A stretch of 64,000 nt of DNA from 21-14-0-10-47-8 sp966211455 (GTDB lineage Bacteria; Bdellovibrionota; Bdellovibrionia; Bdellovibrionales; Bdellovibrionaceae): positions 62,001 through 126,000 of the forward strand of contig CBIHNI010000007.1 of the NCBI GenBank assembly GCA_966211455.1. The letters run 5' to 3'. This document shows, piece by piece, positions 51,970-61,558 of the stretch (position 1 is the stretch's first letter; each line of letters starts with the position of its first letter). Both the position numbers and the translations under genes were made by a program. The notes under the pieces are model-generated. The model searched no databases. It saw only the letters and a list, made by a program, of their open reading frames with translations, and was not told the origin of the DNA.

Positions 51970-53355
51970 TCAATTGCCTATCGGAAGTTTCGTCAACAAC
52001 ATCTTCAAATCGTCGTTGGTGAGAAGCAGTCCCGCACCGACGTAATTTGAACGTTTCTTTTGATTGTTGGCTGCATCCTGGATCCCGCCCAAAACGTAGA
52101 TCCCTTTCCAAACATTGTACTGAAGCTGGGCGCGCACGTTGACGTGGCCGAAATCGAAAAAGTCCATCGTGTACACAAGTTTGTTGCGATAAATATTGTA
52201 ATCAAAGCCGATACCGCCACTGTTTTCCATCAATCCGCCCCGCACGGTCAGATCCCAGAAGGTCTTGGCGAACAAGGCATTGAACTTAACTTTGTTCTTA
52301 TAAGTTTTAACTTCGTTGACGTTGGATTCTGGCCCGCCGTTGGTGATCGTCTTGGTGTCCGTTTCTTCCACCACGCCTGTCGGATCGTCCACGATTCCCA
52401 AGTAATAGTAACGATCCAAGCCCGGTTGCAGCTTGATTCCGACCGTGGTTTTGGTGCTTCCAACATCGCCTAGATAATCGCTATGGAAATCCAAAGCCGT
52501 CTGCGTCTTGCTGGCCGTATCCAAGAAGTTGTTCACGCCTTCGATGGCGGTGTTCAGCTCTTCGACCGTGTCTTCATCGTTGACAAGGCGACCGATTGTC
52601 CCTTCGCCGCGATTGATTTTACCCGAGATCTCGTCGATGTTTTTCATCGCCGAATCCAAACGGGTCATGGTGCGCTTCAACTGATTTTTCAAAGAGTCAC
52701 CTGAAGGATCGTTCAGGATTTCATCCAAAGATTTGGTCACACGATTGACCTGATCGACGATCTGATTGATTTTGCCTTTGTTTTCCGAGGTGATATCGGC
52801 CAAATCCGCCGTCAGCTTTTCGATATTGGAAACGATGCGACCCAAGATGTGTTTGCGCGTGCCATCTTCGGTCGTTGCTTCTCTTAAAGCCTGGGCCGTT
52901 TCTTTCAGCTGGGTGGCAATATCGCCGACCTGTGAAACAACGTTGTCTAAAGAACCACCCGATTTGACGTTCAAGATTTGGCCACCTTGTTCCAGTGGTG
53001 GATCCGACATCGAGCCGGGATACAAAGAAACGTGCATATCTCCCAAGATCCCTTGAGATTTAATTTCGACCGCGGCTGAAACGTACAATTTGTAATCCGG
53101 CTTCAAAGCCAGATCGACACGCGCTTGGCCTTCTTGCAGAGAGATATTTTTGATCACACCGACCGGGATACCGGCCGATTTAATTTGGCTTCCTTTGACC
53201 AAGCCGCTGGCGTCCTTCATGACAAACCATGCTTGGCCCTGCCGGCCGAAATAGCTCGGATTGTCGCTGACTTGCATCGACATATAGGCGATCAGTGACG
53301 CCACGGTCACGACCAGCAACCCAACTTTTAACTCTGCAGCCCGAAGCAGATTCAT
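51970..53355 (-). CDS. mlaD: MCE-domain lipid-transport protein, MlaD-like, with extra C-terminal beta region
   Basis: 461 residues, much longer than E. coli MlaD (about 180). One N-terminal membrane span (about 8-26), one MCE domain (about 36-115, GLVKGSQIKSAGIPVG), then an extended coiled-coil/helical region (about 130-285) and a C-terminal part of about 170 residues with alternating strands (TTVGIKLQPGLDRYYYLG, VRAQLQYNVWKGIYVLGG). This tail looks like a small barrel or outer-membrane contact. It transports phospholipid between membranes with MlaE and MlaF. It overlaps mlaF by ATGA. Confidence 0.9.
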   Translation of the reverse strand: MNLLRAAELKVGLLVVTVASLIAYMSMQVSDNPSYFGRQGQAWFVMKDASGLVKGSQIKSAGIPVGVIKNISLQEGQARVDLALKPDYKLYVSAAVEIKSQGILGDMHVSLYPGSMSDPPLEQGGQILNVKSGGSLDNVVSQVGDIATQLKETAQALREATTEDGTRKHILGRIVSNIEKLTADLADITSENKGKINQIVDQVNRVTKSLDEILNDPSGDSLKNQLKRTMTRLDSAMKNIDEISGKINRGEGTIGRLVNDEDTVEELNTAIEGVNNFLDTASKTQTALDFHSDYLGDVGSTKTTVGIKLQPGLDRYYYLGIVDDPTGVVEETDTKTITNGGPESNVNEVKTYKNKVKFNALFAKTFWDLTVRGGLMENSGGIGFDYNIYRNKLVYTMDFFDFGHVNVRAQLQYNVWKGIYVLGGIQDAANNQKKRSNYVGAGLLLTNDDLKMLLTKLPIGN

Positions 53356-54155
53356 CGACGTTTCATTCCTTTGGCCACAAACTTTTTCACAAGTTCGATT
53401 TCAGTATTAAAAAAATCTTCCGGAGTCCCAAACAACAACACCTGACCTGCATTCAACATCGCCACATAATCGGCGATACGAAATGCCGCATCCAAATCGT
53501 GCGAGACCATCACTGAGGTCATGCCCGGACGATGCTGATGGGTTTCCAGGATTAAATTATCTACCATTTCGGTCAAAATTGGATCTAATCCCGTGGTTGG
53601 TTCGTCGTAAAAGATAATTTCTGGATCTAGGGCGAGAGCTCGCGCCAGACCCGTACGCTTCTGCATACCGCCCGAAATCTGCGACGGAAGTTTCTGAAAA
53701 TGCTTGGGATCCAGACCCACCTGTTTCAATTTCGCCGAAGCGATCTCAACAACTTTTTCTTCGGGCAGATCGCGCCGGTGTTCGACCAGCGGAAAGCAGA
53801 CATTCTCAAGCACGGTCATATCGTCGAAAAGGGCGGCTCCTTGAAACAGAACGCCGAATCTTCGACGAAAGGCGGTCAGCTCGTCATTGGTTTTCGTTGT
53901 GATGTCTTGGCCTAAAACTTCGATTCCACCCGACGTTGGTCTGAAAAGTCCCAGGATGTGCTTCAGCATCACCGACTTCCCCGTCCCCGAAAAACCGATA
54001 ATCGCGGTCAAACTTCCTTTCGGGATGCTGAGATTCATGCCGTTGACGACGAACTCTTTGCCGTCAAAAGTCTTCTTTAAATTTGTCAGCCGGATGGCGG
54101 GTTCCATCTTTGCGACTTTATCGACTGTGGATTCCATCTTTTCCGTTTCACTCAT
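53352..54155 (-). CDS. mlaF: Mla-type lipid transporter ATPase
   Basis: 267 residues. Walker A GFSGTGKS, signature ISGGMQKR (the variant typical of MlaF), Walker B IIFYDEPTTGLDP and switch His VSHD. It energises MlaE in retrograde or anterograde phospholipid movement. It overlaps both mlaE and mlaD by 4 bases (ATGA each). Confidence 0.95.
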   Translation of the reverse strand: MSETEKMESTVDKVAKMEPAIRLTNLKKTFDGKEFVVNGMNLSIPKGSLTAIIGFSGTGKSVMLKHILGLFRPTSGGIEVLGQDITTKTNDELTAFRRRFGVLFQGAALFDDMTVLENVCFPLVEHRRDLPEEKVVEIASAKLKQVGLDPKHFQKLPSQISGGMQKRTGLARALALDPEIIFYDEPTTGLDPILTEMVDNLILETHQHRPGMTSVMVSHDLDAAFRIADYVAMLNAGQVLLFGTPEDFFNTEIELVKKFVAKGMKRR

Positions 54156-54979
54156 TGCTGAATCCCCGTCAGTTGATAGAAAGTGCGAATGAAAACGTTG
54201 GTCAGGAAGTAATCCAAAATAATGATCATGACCATCGAGCTGACGACACCCTGATTGGTCGCCTCACCGACGCCCTTCGCGCCGCCCGTGGTATTGAAAC
54301 CGCGGTACGTGCAAATGATGGCAAAGAAAAGTCCGAAGATCGCCGCTTTGAAAAGACCTTCGTTTAAGTGTCGGATTTCGATCATTTGATTCACTCGGTC
54401 CCAAAAGACCGCTTCATCCAGTTCGACCAATTTCACGCACAGGATGTAAGAACCCAGCATGGCGACGAAATCGAAAATCGCCGTCAACAGCGGCATGCAA
54501 ATCAAAGCCGCCCAAATACGGGGTCCAATCAAATACTGTCGGGTGTTCACGCCCATGACATCCAAAGCATCGATCTGCTCGTTGACCCGCATGGTTCCAA
54601 GACGGGCCGCCATCGCACCGCCAGCCCGGGCCGCAACGATCAAACCCGTCAGCACGGGCCCCAATTCACGCGTGATCCCCAAAGCCACCGTTGGTCCTAC
54701 CATGTTGACCGCGTTGAATGCTTTGAAGCCCAAATAAAGCTGGAACGAAAGTGCAAGACCGGTGAAAAGTGCCGTCAAAGCAACGATGAAGACGGATTGA
54801 TTTCCGATGAACTCCATGTGCTTGATCACTTCGGTGTAACGATTGGGCTTTGTGAAACTGAGACGAATCGAAGTCACACCGAACATCGTGATGTCACCGA
54901 CCTCTTTCACCCAGGCCAGCAAATTGGTCAGAGCCCCGCCCACAATCCGATCAATTCCGTTTGCAATCTGCTGGATCAT
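54152..54979 (-). CDS. mlaE: Mla-type lipid transporter permease
   Basis: 275 residues from ATG 54979, which overlaps the alr stop (ATGA) and has GGAG 8 bases upstream; the longer frame to 55036 lies in alr. About five membrane spans, with the MlaE hallmark ALGITRELGPVLTGLIVAARAGGAMAARLGTM and EIDALDVMGVN-like EQIDALDVMG. No mlaB or mlaC genes follow. Confidence 0.95.
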   Translation of the reverse strand: MIQQIANGIDRIVGGALTNLLAWVKEVGDITMFGVTSIRLSFTKPNRYTEVIKHMEFIGNQSVFIVALTALFTGLALSFQLYLGFKAFNAVNMVGPTVALGITRELGPVLTGLIVAARAGGAMAARLGTMRVNEQIDALDVMGVNTRQYLIGPRIWAALICMPLLTAIFDFVAMLGSYILCVKLVELDEAVFWDRVNQMIEIRHLNEGLFKAAIFGLFFAIICTYRGFNTTGGAKGVGEATNQGVVSSMVMIIILDYFLTNVFIRTFYQLTGIQQ

Positions 54980-56139
54980 ACTGCTGTCTCCACTTCGCGC
55001 GGTACGCGCTCTCCGACACTGGTGAGAATTTCCCAAGAAATGGTCTGTGCTTTCTTCGCCACGTCCACGGCCGAAATCGAATTTCCCTTTTCGTCCGCAC
55101 CGAACAAAGTCACGGCTTCTGGCTTTAAACTTTCTGCTGTTTCATCTTTCAAGGTCGCGGTCACATCGATCATCAAATAATCCATGCAGACATTGCCAAC
55201 CACCGGAACCTTTTGGCCGCGGAACAAAACTTCGCCTTTATTGGAAAGCAAACGGTGGTAGCCGTCGGCATATCCCATCGGGATCACCGCGATGACCGAA
55301 TCTTTCGGCGCTTTCCAGGTTTGGTTGTACGAAACGCCGTCGCCTTTTGGGATCCAGTGATACTTGACCGTTTCCGATCGCAAGCTCATCACCGGTTTAA
55401 GATTCAATTTATCCGTGGCAACCGGAGAAAGGCCGTAAATCGCAAGCCCCGGACGCACACCTTGATTCGGCGAAATTCCATGCGGCAAAGTTTTTCCCTG
55501 ATGAGAAAGAAAGTTCACAAAGCCCGCTGAATTCAAAGTGTGCGAGATAACTTTCTGATTTTGAAAAGCCTTTTCCACGTCTTGAAATTTGCGCAACTGC
55601 TCGAAGCTTGTGCCTTCGACATCTCCCGCGTCTTCGCCGGTGTGCAGATGTGTCAGCACGCCTTGGATTTTTAACTTGGACGAGCCCGCAAAATGCGCCG
55701 TCAATTTTGAAAGATCTTTGAGATCAAATCCCAAACGGTGCATGCCGGTATCGAACTTGACATGCACAGGATAATCTTTTGGCGCCACCGATTCGAAAGC
55801 TTTCAGCTGATCCCAGGTGCTAAGAACCGGAATCATTCGATGTGCAATCACGACCTTGGCGCCGCGTTCGTCGCAGGTGCCAAAGAAAAGAAGACCCGTG
55901 TTGATGCCCATTTCACGAAGAAGCAGTCCTTCTTCGATCAAGCCCACACCCAGATGCTGAACGCCTTCTTTTTCCAATTGCTTTGAAATTTCGACGTCGC
56001 CATGACCGTAGCCATTGGCTTTCACCATGGGACAGAAAAAGCGCGAAGAAGCCCCTGGCCCCATGGCTTTTTTCAATTCACGCACATTGTGAGCCAAATG
56101 ATCCAAATGAATCACGGCTCTGGTCGGTCGAAAACGCAC
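54976..56139 (-). CDS. alr: Alanine racemase
   Basis: 387 residues, GTG start with AGGA upstream. PLP lysine Lys40 in MVKANGYGHG, the second active-site Tyr in GVSYNQTW, and the family-typical VCMDYLMIDVT. It makes D-alanine for peptidoglycan. It overlaps mlaE by 4 bases and starts 35 bases after the degenerate GGDEF gene. Confidence 0.96.
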   Translation of the reverse strand: MRFRPTRAVIHLDHLAHNVRELKKAMGPGASSRFFCPMVKANGYGHGDVEISKQLEKEGVQHLGVGLIEEGLLLREMGINTGLLFFGTCDERGAKVVIAHRMIPVLSTWDQLKAFESVAPKDYPVHVKFDTGMHRLGFDLKDLSKLTAHFAGSSKLKIQGVLTHLHTGEDAGDVEGTSFEQLRKFQDVEKAFQNQKVISHTLNSAGFVNFLSHQGKTLPHGISPNQGVRPGLAIYGLSPVATDKLNLKPVMSLRSETVKYHWIPKGDGVSYNQTWKAPKDSVIAVIPMGYADGYHRLLSNKGEVLFRGQKVPVVGNVCMDYLMIDVTATLKDETAESLKPEAVTLFGADEKGNSISAVDVAKKAQTISWEILTSVGERVPREVETAV

Positions 56140-56174
56140 TTCAAATCCTTTGGTGCCGATCCGTCGGCACCACC

Positions 56175-57665
56175 TTACATCGGCGGCACTTCAAAGTCGG
56201 GTTTAAACTCGTCAATCGGTTTAAACAGACAAACCTTGTTGCCTCCGCGAGAGATAATAAATTCCAACGCCTTGGAAGCCGAAGCTTCCAGATCCGTGGC
56301 TCCCGAACTGAGTGAAGGATATTCGCTGACCCCGCAACTGACCGTGATTTTCAAATCGCCGACGCCAAAGCTATGGCTTTCGATGATTCGTCGCAATCTC
56401 TCGGCCCTGAGAGCTGCACCTTTGCGAGCGCAGTGAGGTAAGATCAGAGACACTTCGTTGTCCTCTGTTCGGAAAGACATGTCGTTCACCCGACTTGTCT
56501 TTTTCACAATCGAAGCCATCGTTCGCAAAATCAGATCGCGATTGCTTCGTCCGTAACTTTGTTCAATTTCAACCAAATGGTCGATGCTCATGCGGATCAC
56601 CGACACCGCTTTTTCAATGCGGCGGGCCCGCGCGATTTCTTCTTCGAGCTTCTTCAGAAAATGATTGCGATTGTAAAGCTCGGTCAAAGGATCGTAGATA
56701 TCAAAACCTTCGTTTCGCTTGATCAGATGCGCCTGCTGATACAACAGCTGAAACAGCAAAAATTGATTTTCGATTTCCTCTCGCTGCGATTCGTCCGCAC
56801 CCCAGAAAACGAAAAGTCCATCCAGCCCCCGATGTACGGGCACAGGCTTGATAAAATAATTCTGAACTTTCAATCCTTCTTGCATCAGCTCGGTCAAAGC
56901 CTGTGGCAACTGACCCGCTTGCAACCGTGGCAGCAAAGTTTCCAGCTCTTTCGGCGTCAACCGTGAGCCCACGCCTTTGATTGTCTCGATCTCGAGCCCC
57001 TTTGCCGAAGTCGCGACGAAAGAATTCACCGAAGGCAAAAATTTAAAGAAGAGGGCAAGCCCCGGAAGCTGACGCAGAAAAAGCTGCAGGTAATCTTCTT
57101 TCGAAGAGGCACCTTGATACGACTGCATCCCATCCGCCAACGAAAAACCCTTTGCCTCCGGTTGAATCGCCACGGCCGGGGCCGCTTCCAACTCTTTCAC
57201 CTGAGCTCGCACTTTCAAAAGATCCTTACGGACCTTATCACGCTCATCCAGAAGATTTTCATTTTGATAAAGGCGGTACAAATTCTGGCAAACTTGATCC
57301 AGGGTCCACACGGCCCGAACCGGCAGCTGCGGCCCCACGGGTACGACAGCGGCAAAATTGTATTCGCGGTACTCGTTCAATGTGTCGGCTTGTTCGGCCG
57401 GAGCCACGCAAACAAATTGCACCTCGGGATTCGCATCCAAGACCTGCGCCACAAAATCCGACAAAGAATCTTGAAGCGCATCCGGCGAGAACAAGATCAC
57501 GTGCGGAGCCGCTTCTTTCACCCGGTTCACCAAGGTGGCTTGATCGACGAAAACGAAAGATTCGTAACCCGCTTCGATCAAAGCCCCTTTCATTTCGGTG
57601 TTGTCGTCGGTCGACGCAAAAGAAACGAAAATTGAAAACTGCGAACGCATCTCTTTCAAATTCAT
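56175..57665 (-). CDS. Receiver-like protein with degenerate GGDEF domain
   Basis: 496 residues. The N-terminal about 125 residues resemble a response-regulator receiver (FSIFVSFASTDD..., PHVILFSPDA). A short coiled coil and a middle GAF-like domain (about 195-320) follow. The GGDEF domain (about 325-490) is recognisable from YDPLTELYNRNHFLKKLEEEI, but the active-site loop reads TEDNE (400-404) instead of GGDEF. It is therefore probably not a cyclase and could be a c-di-GMP or protein sensor. It overlaps the histidine-kinase stop by ATGA, so the two are a signalling pair. Confidence 0.88.
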   Translation of the reverse strand: MNLKEMRSQFSIFVSFASTDDNTEMKGALIEAGYESFVFVDQATLVNRVKEAAPHVILFSPDALQDSLSDFVAQVLDANPEVQFVCVAPAEQADTLNEYREYNFAAVVPVGPQLPVRAVWTLDQVCQNLYRLYQNENLLDERDKVRKDLLKVRAQVKELEAAPAVAIQPEAKGFSLADGMQSYQGASSKEDYLQLFLRQLPGLALFFKFLPSVNSFVATSAKGLEIETIKGVGSRLTPKELETLLPRLQAGQLPQALTELMQEGLKVQNYFIKPVPVHRGLDGLFVFWGADESQREEIENQFLLFQLLYQQAHLIKRNEGFDIYDPLTELYNRNHFLKKLEEEIARARRIEKAVSVIRMSIDHLVEIEQSYGRSNRDLILRTMASIVKKTSRVNDMSFRTEDNEVSLILPHCARKGAALRAERLRRIIESHSFGVGDLKITVSCGVSEYPSLSSGATDLEASASKALEFIISRGGNKVCLFKPIDEFKPDFEVPPM

Positions 57666-59863
57666 GAGCGCGCTCCTGGCTTGCGAACCGTGACCGGAGC
57701 TTCATTATCAACGCGAGAAGCTTTTTTCTTCAAATCGATTTTCGGTTTGTCGATCTTGGCTGAAAAATTCCCGGCCGGCGCGGCAGCCTGCGCCTGAGGC
57801 GCCGCCGAGGTTTTCGCCGCGGGAGCCGGCTTCACGACCGCGGATTCATCTGGCTGAATAGCATCCGGTAACGGAGCATAAGGACTCTCGGCCGGCTCAA
57901 GCTCCAACGAGAAAGAATCAAAGCCCGGAGCCTCGTCTTGCTTCGGCGGCTCTTCGGACCCATCCGATTTCGGTGCGCGTGGAGCTTTCAAAACTTCTGC
58001 GGTCATATCCACCTTGAATGCATCTTCCGGCGGTGGAGGCATATCCGGCACATCGCCTTCGATCAGGCGCTCGATCGTGTTGTCGACCAAAAGCGGATCC
58101 AAAGGCGCTGGCTGCGCTTCTTTGATTTTAAATCCACCCTCATCCGAAGCCACCAACGGAGTTTGCACATGCGACGCGGGTTTCAAAGAAGGGCCCAAAA
58201 TAATTCCCGATGAAGTCGAAATTTTTTCCGTTTCAAAACGAACATGAACCTTGGTGCCGCGACCCAGTTCAGAAGTGATTTGTATCTCTCCCGAAACTTC
58301 CTTGAAAATCCCCATCGCTGTCGAAAGACCCAAACCCACATGCTGAGTCCCCGAACGCGTCGTAAAGAACGGATCCAAAACTTTCGGTAAATTTTCCGAA
58401 TCAATTCCTTCACCCGTATCTTCGATGGTCAAAAGCACATTCTTGTCTTCGCCCACCAACGTGACTTTCAGTTCTTTTTTCGGCGCCCGTTCCATCGCTT
58501 CGATGGCATTGAGTAAAACATTTTCGATCGCGCGCACGACAAGATCGACCGGCATATTGAAGGCCGGAACGGTTTGGAAATTCTTTTGCAGCTTGATTCC
58601 TTTTGCCAAGATTCGACCTTCAACATTTTTCAGCGCTTTGTTCACGGCCGTATCCAAGCTCACTTTTTGCGAGCTCACCTTGTCTTCGCCCGCAAAGGTC
58701 AAAAGCTTCTGGATGATATCACGAGCGATGCGCGCCTCTTTTTCGATCTTGCGCAAATACTCTTTCGGCGCTTCCTCTTGGATTTGACTGGTCGCAAGCT
58801 GCGCATTTCCCAAAATCGAAGTCAGCGGCGCCTTCAATTCATGCGAAAGGCTGGAGGCCACTTGCACGTAGGCTTTCATCTTGTCACCACCACCGGTCAG
58901 GTGTGCCGTGCTGACCGAGCCCGCAGCCGGAATGCCAGGCGCCATCACGGGCGGAAGCTTTTGCGCCGGAGCTGCGGCCGGCGCGCCTCGATCCGAAAAG
59001 AAAAAGATCGCAAGTCCGATCAAAGCCAAGCCCGCACCCAAAAGCCCCAGCTGCATGCGCGTCGAATCGCGTCCCGCCACCAAAACTTTCACCGGTGTCG
59101 TGATCACGGCATAAAGATTCGAGTTTTCAACTTGTTCGTACAAACCTTGAACCGATTCACCCTTCAGATCGACAAAAGATCCAAAGCCACTGCCGGTTGA
59201 AGATTTCATCAGCTCGGCCACCAAGGGATCTTCGGTCAAAAGACTGCCGATGTATTCCTGCGTGGTGTGCGCCAAGGCCTGCCCTTGGGTGTTCACAACA
59301 AAAACTGTACTCTTCTGGCCTTTTTGGCGATCCATCAAGGCTTGAAAAGTTTCGGGTCCTAAAATTCCAGCGTACCAAGTTCCGCTGGCATTGGTGAGCA
59401 TCAACAAAAACGGTTTTCGCTGCGGATCCATCAACGAATAAAATTGGGCCGCCCCCGGACGCACATCGCTGGCTTGCACCGTCTTCAGCGCCAACGTGAT
59501 GTAAGGCGAAGCCCAAGACTTGACCGCCGATTTTTCCAAGAAGAAGGAAGACTGAATTTGCCACTCGGTTTTGCCTTCTTTGGGATTTGGCGGTTGCAGT
59601 TTGGCGACCATTTGAAAACGGCTGTAAGGACGCGCAGCCGAATACTCGCCGCCGGGGCTTTGTTCGATTTCATTCGAGCTGAGGCTCAGGGTGTCTTTCA
59701 AACCGCGAATTTCAGTCGCAAGCGCTGGCGACAAAGATGACATCTGCGCGCGCGACTGTGTCTCGCTGGAAGCCAGTTTATCGCTGAACATGACTTGATC
59801 CACACGCAGCACCAATGCCGCCGCGAAAATCACAAAAGTCAGAAAGAAAATTGTTGCACGCAT
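57662..59863 (-). CDS. Membrane sensor histidine kinase with long disordered tail
   Basis: 733 residues from ATG 59863; the open frame runs on to 60412 but that part is antisense to nadB. Span 1 (about 4-20), a periplasmic Cache-like sensor (about 30-265), span 2 (271-289). The DHp box has His341 in SSLSHELKAPLTS. The ATPase domain has N box NVLLNAIEA, G1 DTGEGI, F box PFFTTRS and G2 GLGLSTAM. About 165 residues of Pro/Ala/Glu-rich low complexity follow to the C-terminus. It probably signals through the linked degenerate-GGDEF receiver protein; that partner is inferred. Confidence 0.93.
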   Translation of the reverse strand: MRATIFFLTFVIFAAALVLRVDQVMFSDKLASSETQSRAQMSSLSPALATEIRGLKDTLSLSSNEIEQSPGGEYSAARPYSRFQMVAKLQPPNPKEGKTEWQIQSSFFLEKSAVKSWASPYITLALKTVQASDVRPGAAQFYSLMDPQRKPFLLMLTNASGTWYAGILGPETFQALMDRQKGQKSTVFVVNTQGQALAHTTQEYIGSLLTEDPLVAELMKSSTGSGFGSFVDLKGESVQGLYEQVENSNLYAVITTPVKVLVAGRDSTRMQLGLLGAGLALIGLAIFFFSDRGAPAAAPAQKLPPVMAPGIPAAGSVSTAHLTGGGDKMKAYVQVASSLSHELKAPLTSILGNAQLATSQIQEEAPKEYLRKIEKEARIARDIIQKLLTFAGEDKVSSQKVSLDTAVNKALKNVEGRILAKGIKLQKNFQTVPAFNMPVDLVVRAIENVLLNAIEAMERAPKKELKVTLVGEDKNVLLTIEDTGEGIDSENLPKVLDPFFTTRSGTQHVGLGLSTAMGIFKEVSGEIQITSELGRGTKVHVRFETEKISTSSGIILGPSLKPASHVQTPLVASDEGGFKIKEAQPAPLDPLLVDNTIERLIEGDVPDMPPPPEDAFKVDMTAEVLKAPRAPKSDGSEEPPKQDEAPGFDSFSLELEPAESPYAPLPDAIQPDESAVVKPAPAAKTSAAPQAQAAAPAGNFSAKIDKPKIDLKKKASRVDNEAPVTVRKPGARS

Positions 59864-59905
59864 CTCTGAGAATATTGTGTTGGACTCTGATGTAAGAATC
59901 AAGCT

Positions 59906-61546
59906 ATGAGAGACGGATCGATGGAAGTTTCTCGCAGTGATTTTTTGGTGATTGGATCGGGACTCGCAGGCCTTGCTTTCGCTCTGAAAGCATCGGAGCT
60001 CGGCACTGTGACGATTGTGACGAAAGATCAAGCACCTTCGGCGAACACATCGTGGGCTCAGGGCGGGATCGCCGCCGTTATGTCCGAAGACGACACTTTC
60101 GAAAGTCATGTCTTCGATACTCTGCGGGCCGGGGCTGGCCTTTGCAAACCAGACGTGGTTCGAAATTATATCTTCCAAGCCCCCGAAAGAATTAAAGATC
60201 TTATAAACTGGGGAGTCCACTTCGACGTCAAAAGCGGAACCCAACAAATCGATTTGACGCGCGAAGGCGGACACAGCTCTCGCCGCATTCTTCACTTCGA
60301 AGATCACACCGGTCTCGAGATCCATCGCGCACTTCTGCAGAAGTGTCATGAAAATCCACGCATCCAAATCAAAGAGCAGCACTTTGCAATTGATCTGATC
60401 TTGAATCGACAAACCGATCCGAACGATGTCGATCCATCGAGATGTGTCGGCGCTTACGTTTTAGACAAAAAAACGGGCGAAGTGTCATGCGAGCTCGCAA
60501 AATCGACGATTCTTTCAACCGGCGGCGCCGGCAAAGTTTATCTTTACACTTCCAATTGGGGTGGCGCGACCGGCGACGGCATCGCAATGGCCTACCGAGC
60601 CGGAGCCCGCATCGCCAATCTGGAATTCATGCAGTTCCACCCGACTTGTTTGTACCATCCCGAATCACGAAATTTTTTGATCAGTGAAGCTTTGCGCGGT
60701 GAAGGCGGCGAATTGGTGAATGGCCAAGGCGTCGCGTTCATGAAAAAGTATCACGAGATGGGAAGTCTCGCTCCCCGTGATATCGTTGCGCGTTCGATCG
60801 ATGCCGAGATGAAAAAATCCGGCGAAGCTTGCATGTATTTGGACATGCGAAAGCACACCCGCGAATATTTGCAAACACGCTTCCCGGTGATCTTCAAAAA
60901 ATGTCTCGAGTACGGCATTGACATGTCCGTGCAACCGATCCCGGTCGTCCCGGCCGCACATTATCTATGTGGTGGAGTCTGGACCGATATGAACGGTCGC
61001 ACCGATATTGGCGGCCTTTGGGCCTTGGGCGAAACCGCTTGCACGGGTCTGCACGGCGCAAACCGCCTGGCTTCGAATTCTTTGCTAGAATGTTTAGCCA
61101 TGGCCCACAACTGCATGAGCGAACTTCACAAAGAGTGGACTTCGTTGAAGATGCCGATGACAGAACCAAAAGAGTGGATCTACCCGCAAGAATCCAACGA
61201 CGACGAAATGATCGTGATCACACATATGTGGGAAGAGATTCGCCGTTTGATGTGGAATTACGTCGGTATCGTTCGCTCGGACAAGCGCTTGATGCGCGCC
61301 TCTCACCGCATGCAAAATATTTTATCCGAGGTGAAAGAGTACTATTCGAATATGAAAATCCATTCGGATATTCTGGAGCTTCGCAATATCGCCATCATCG
61401 CCGATCTGACGATCAACTGTGCTTTGAAGCGAAAAGAATCCCGCGGCATCCATTTCAGTCTCGATTACCCATGGGCCGGCTGGACCGAAAACGACCGCGC
61501 CGACGGCAACGCCCAAGACACCATCTTGGTCCGCGGCGCCCCCTAG
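59906..61546 (+). CDS. nadB: L-aspartate oxidase
   Basis: 546 residues. FAD-binding GSGLAGLAFALKASELG, the NadB segment NTSWAQGGIAAVM, HSSRRILHFEDHTG and GAHYLCGGV-like AAHYLCGGVWTD are intact. It oxidises aspartate to iminoaspartate, the first step of NAD synthesis. The ATG at 59906 is used; an ATG at 59921 five codons on is possible. nadA and nadC are not in the window. It is divergent from the histidine kinase across 42 bases. Confidence 0.96.
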   Translation: MRDGSMEVSRSDFLVIGSGLAGLAFALKASELGTVTIVTKDQAPSANTSWAQGGIAAVMSEDDTFESHVFDTLRAGAGLCKPDVVRNYIFQAPERIKDLINWGVHFDVKSGTQQIDLTREGGHSSRRILHFEDHTGLEIHRALLQKCHENPRIQIKEQHFAIDLILNRQTDPNDVDPSRCVGAYVLDKKTGEVSCELAKSTILSTGGAGKVYLYTSNWGGATGDGIAMAYRAGARIANLEFMQFHPTCLYHPESRNFLISEALRGEGGELVNGQGVAFMKKYHEMGSLAPRDIVARSIDAEMKKSGEACMYLDMRKHTREYLQTRFPVIFKKCLEYGIDMSVQPIPVVPAAHYLCGGVWTDMNGRTDIGGLWALGETACTGLHGANRLASNSLLECLAMAHNCMSELHKEWTSLKMPMTEPKEWIYPQESNDDEMIVITHMWEEIRRLMWNYVGIVRSDKRLMRASHRMQNILSEVKEYYSNMKIHSDILELRNIAIIADLTINCALKRKESRGIHFSLDYPWAGWTENDRADGNAQDTILVRGAP

Positions 61547-61558
61547 ATTGCCCCCGCT

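Noticed and set aside
59864..60412. N-terminal extension of the histidine kinase by 183 residues
   Set aside because: It runs antisense through nadB and lacks any domain; ATG 59863 starts directly at a membrane span.
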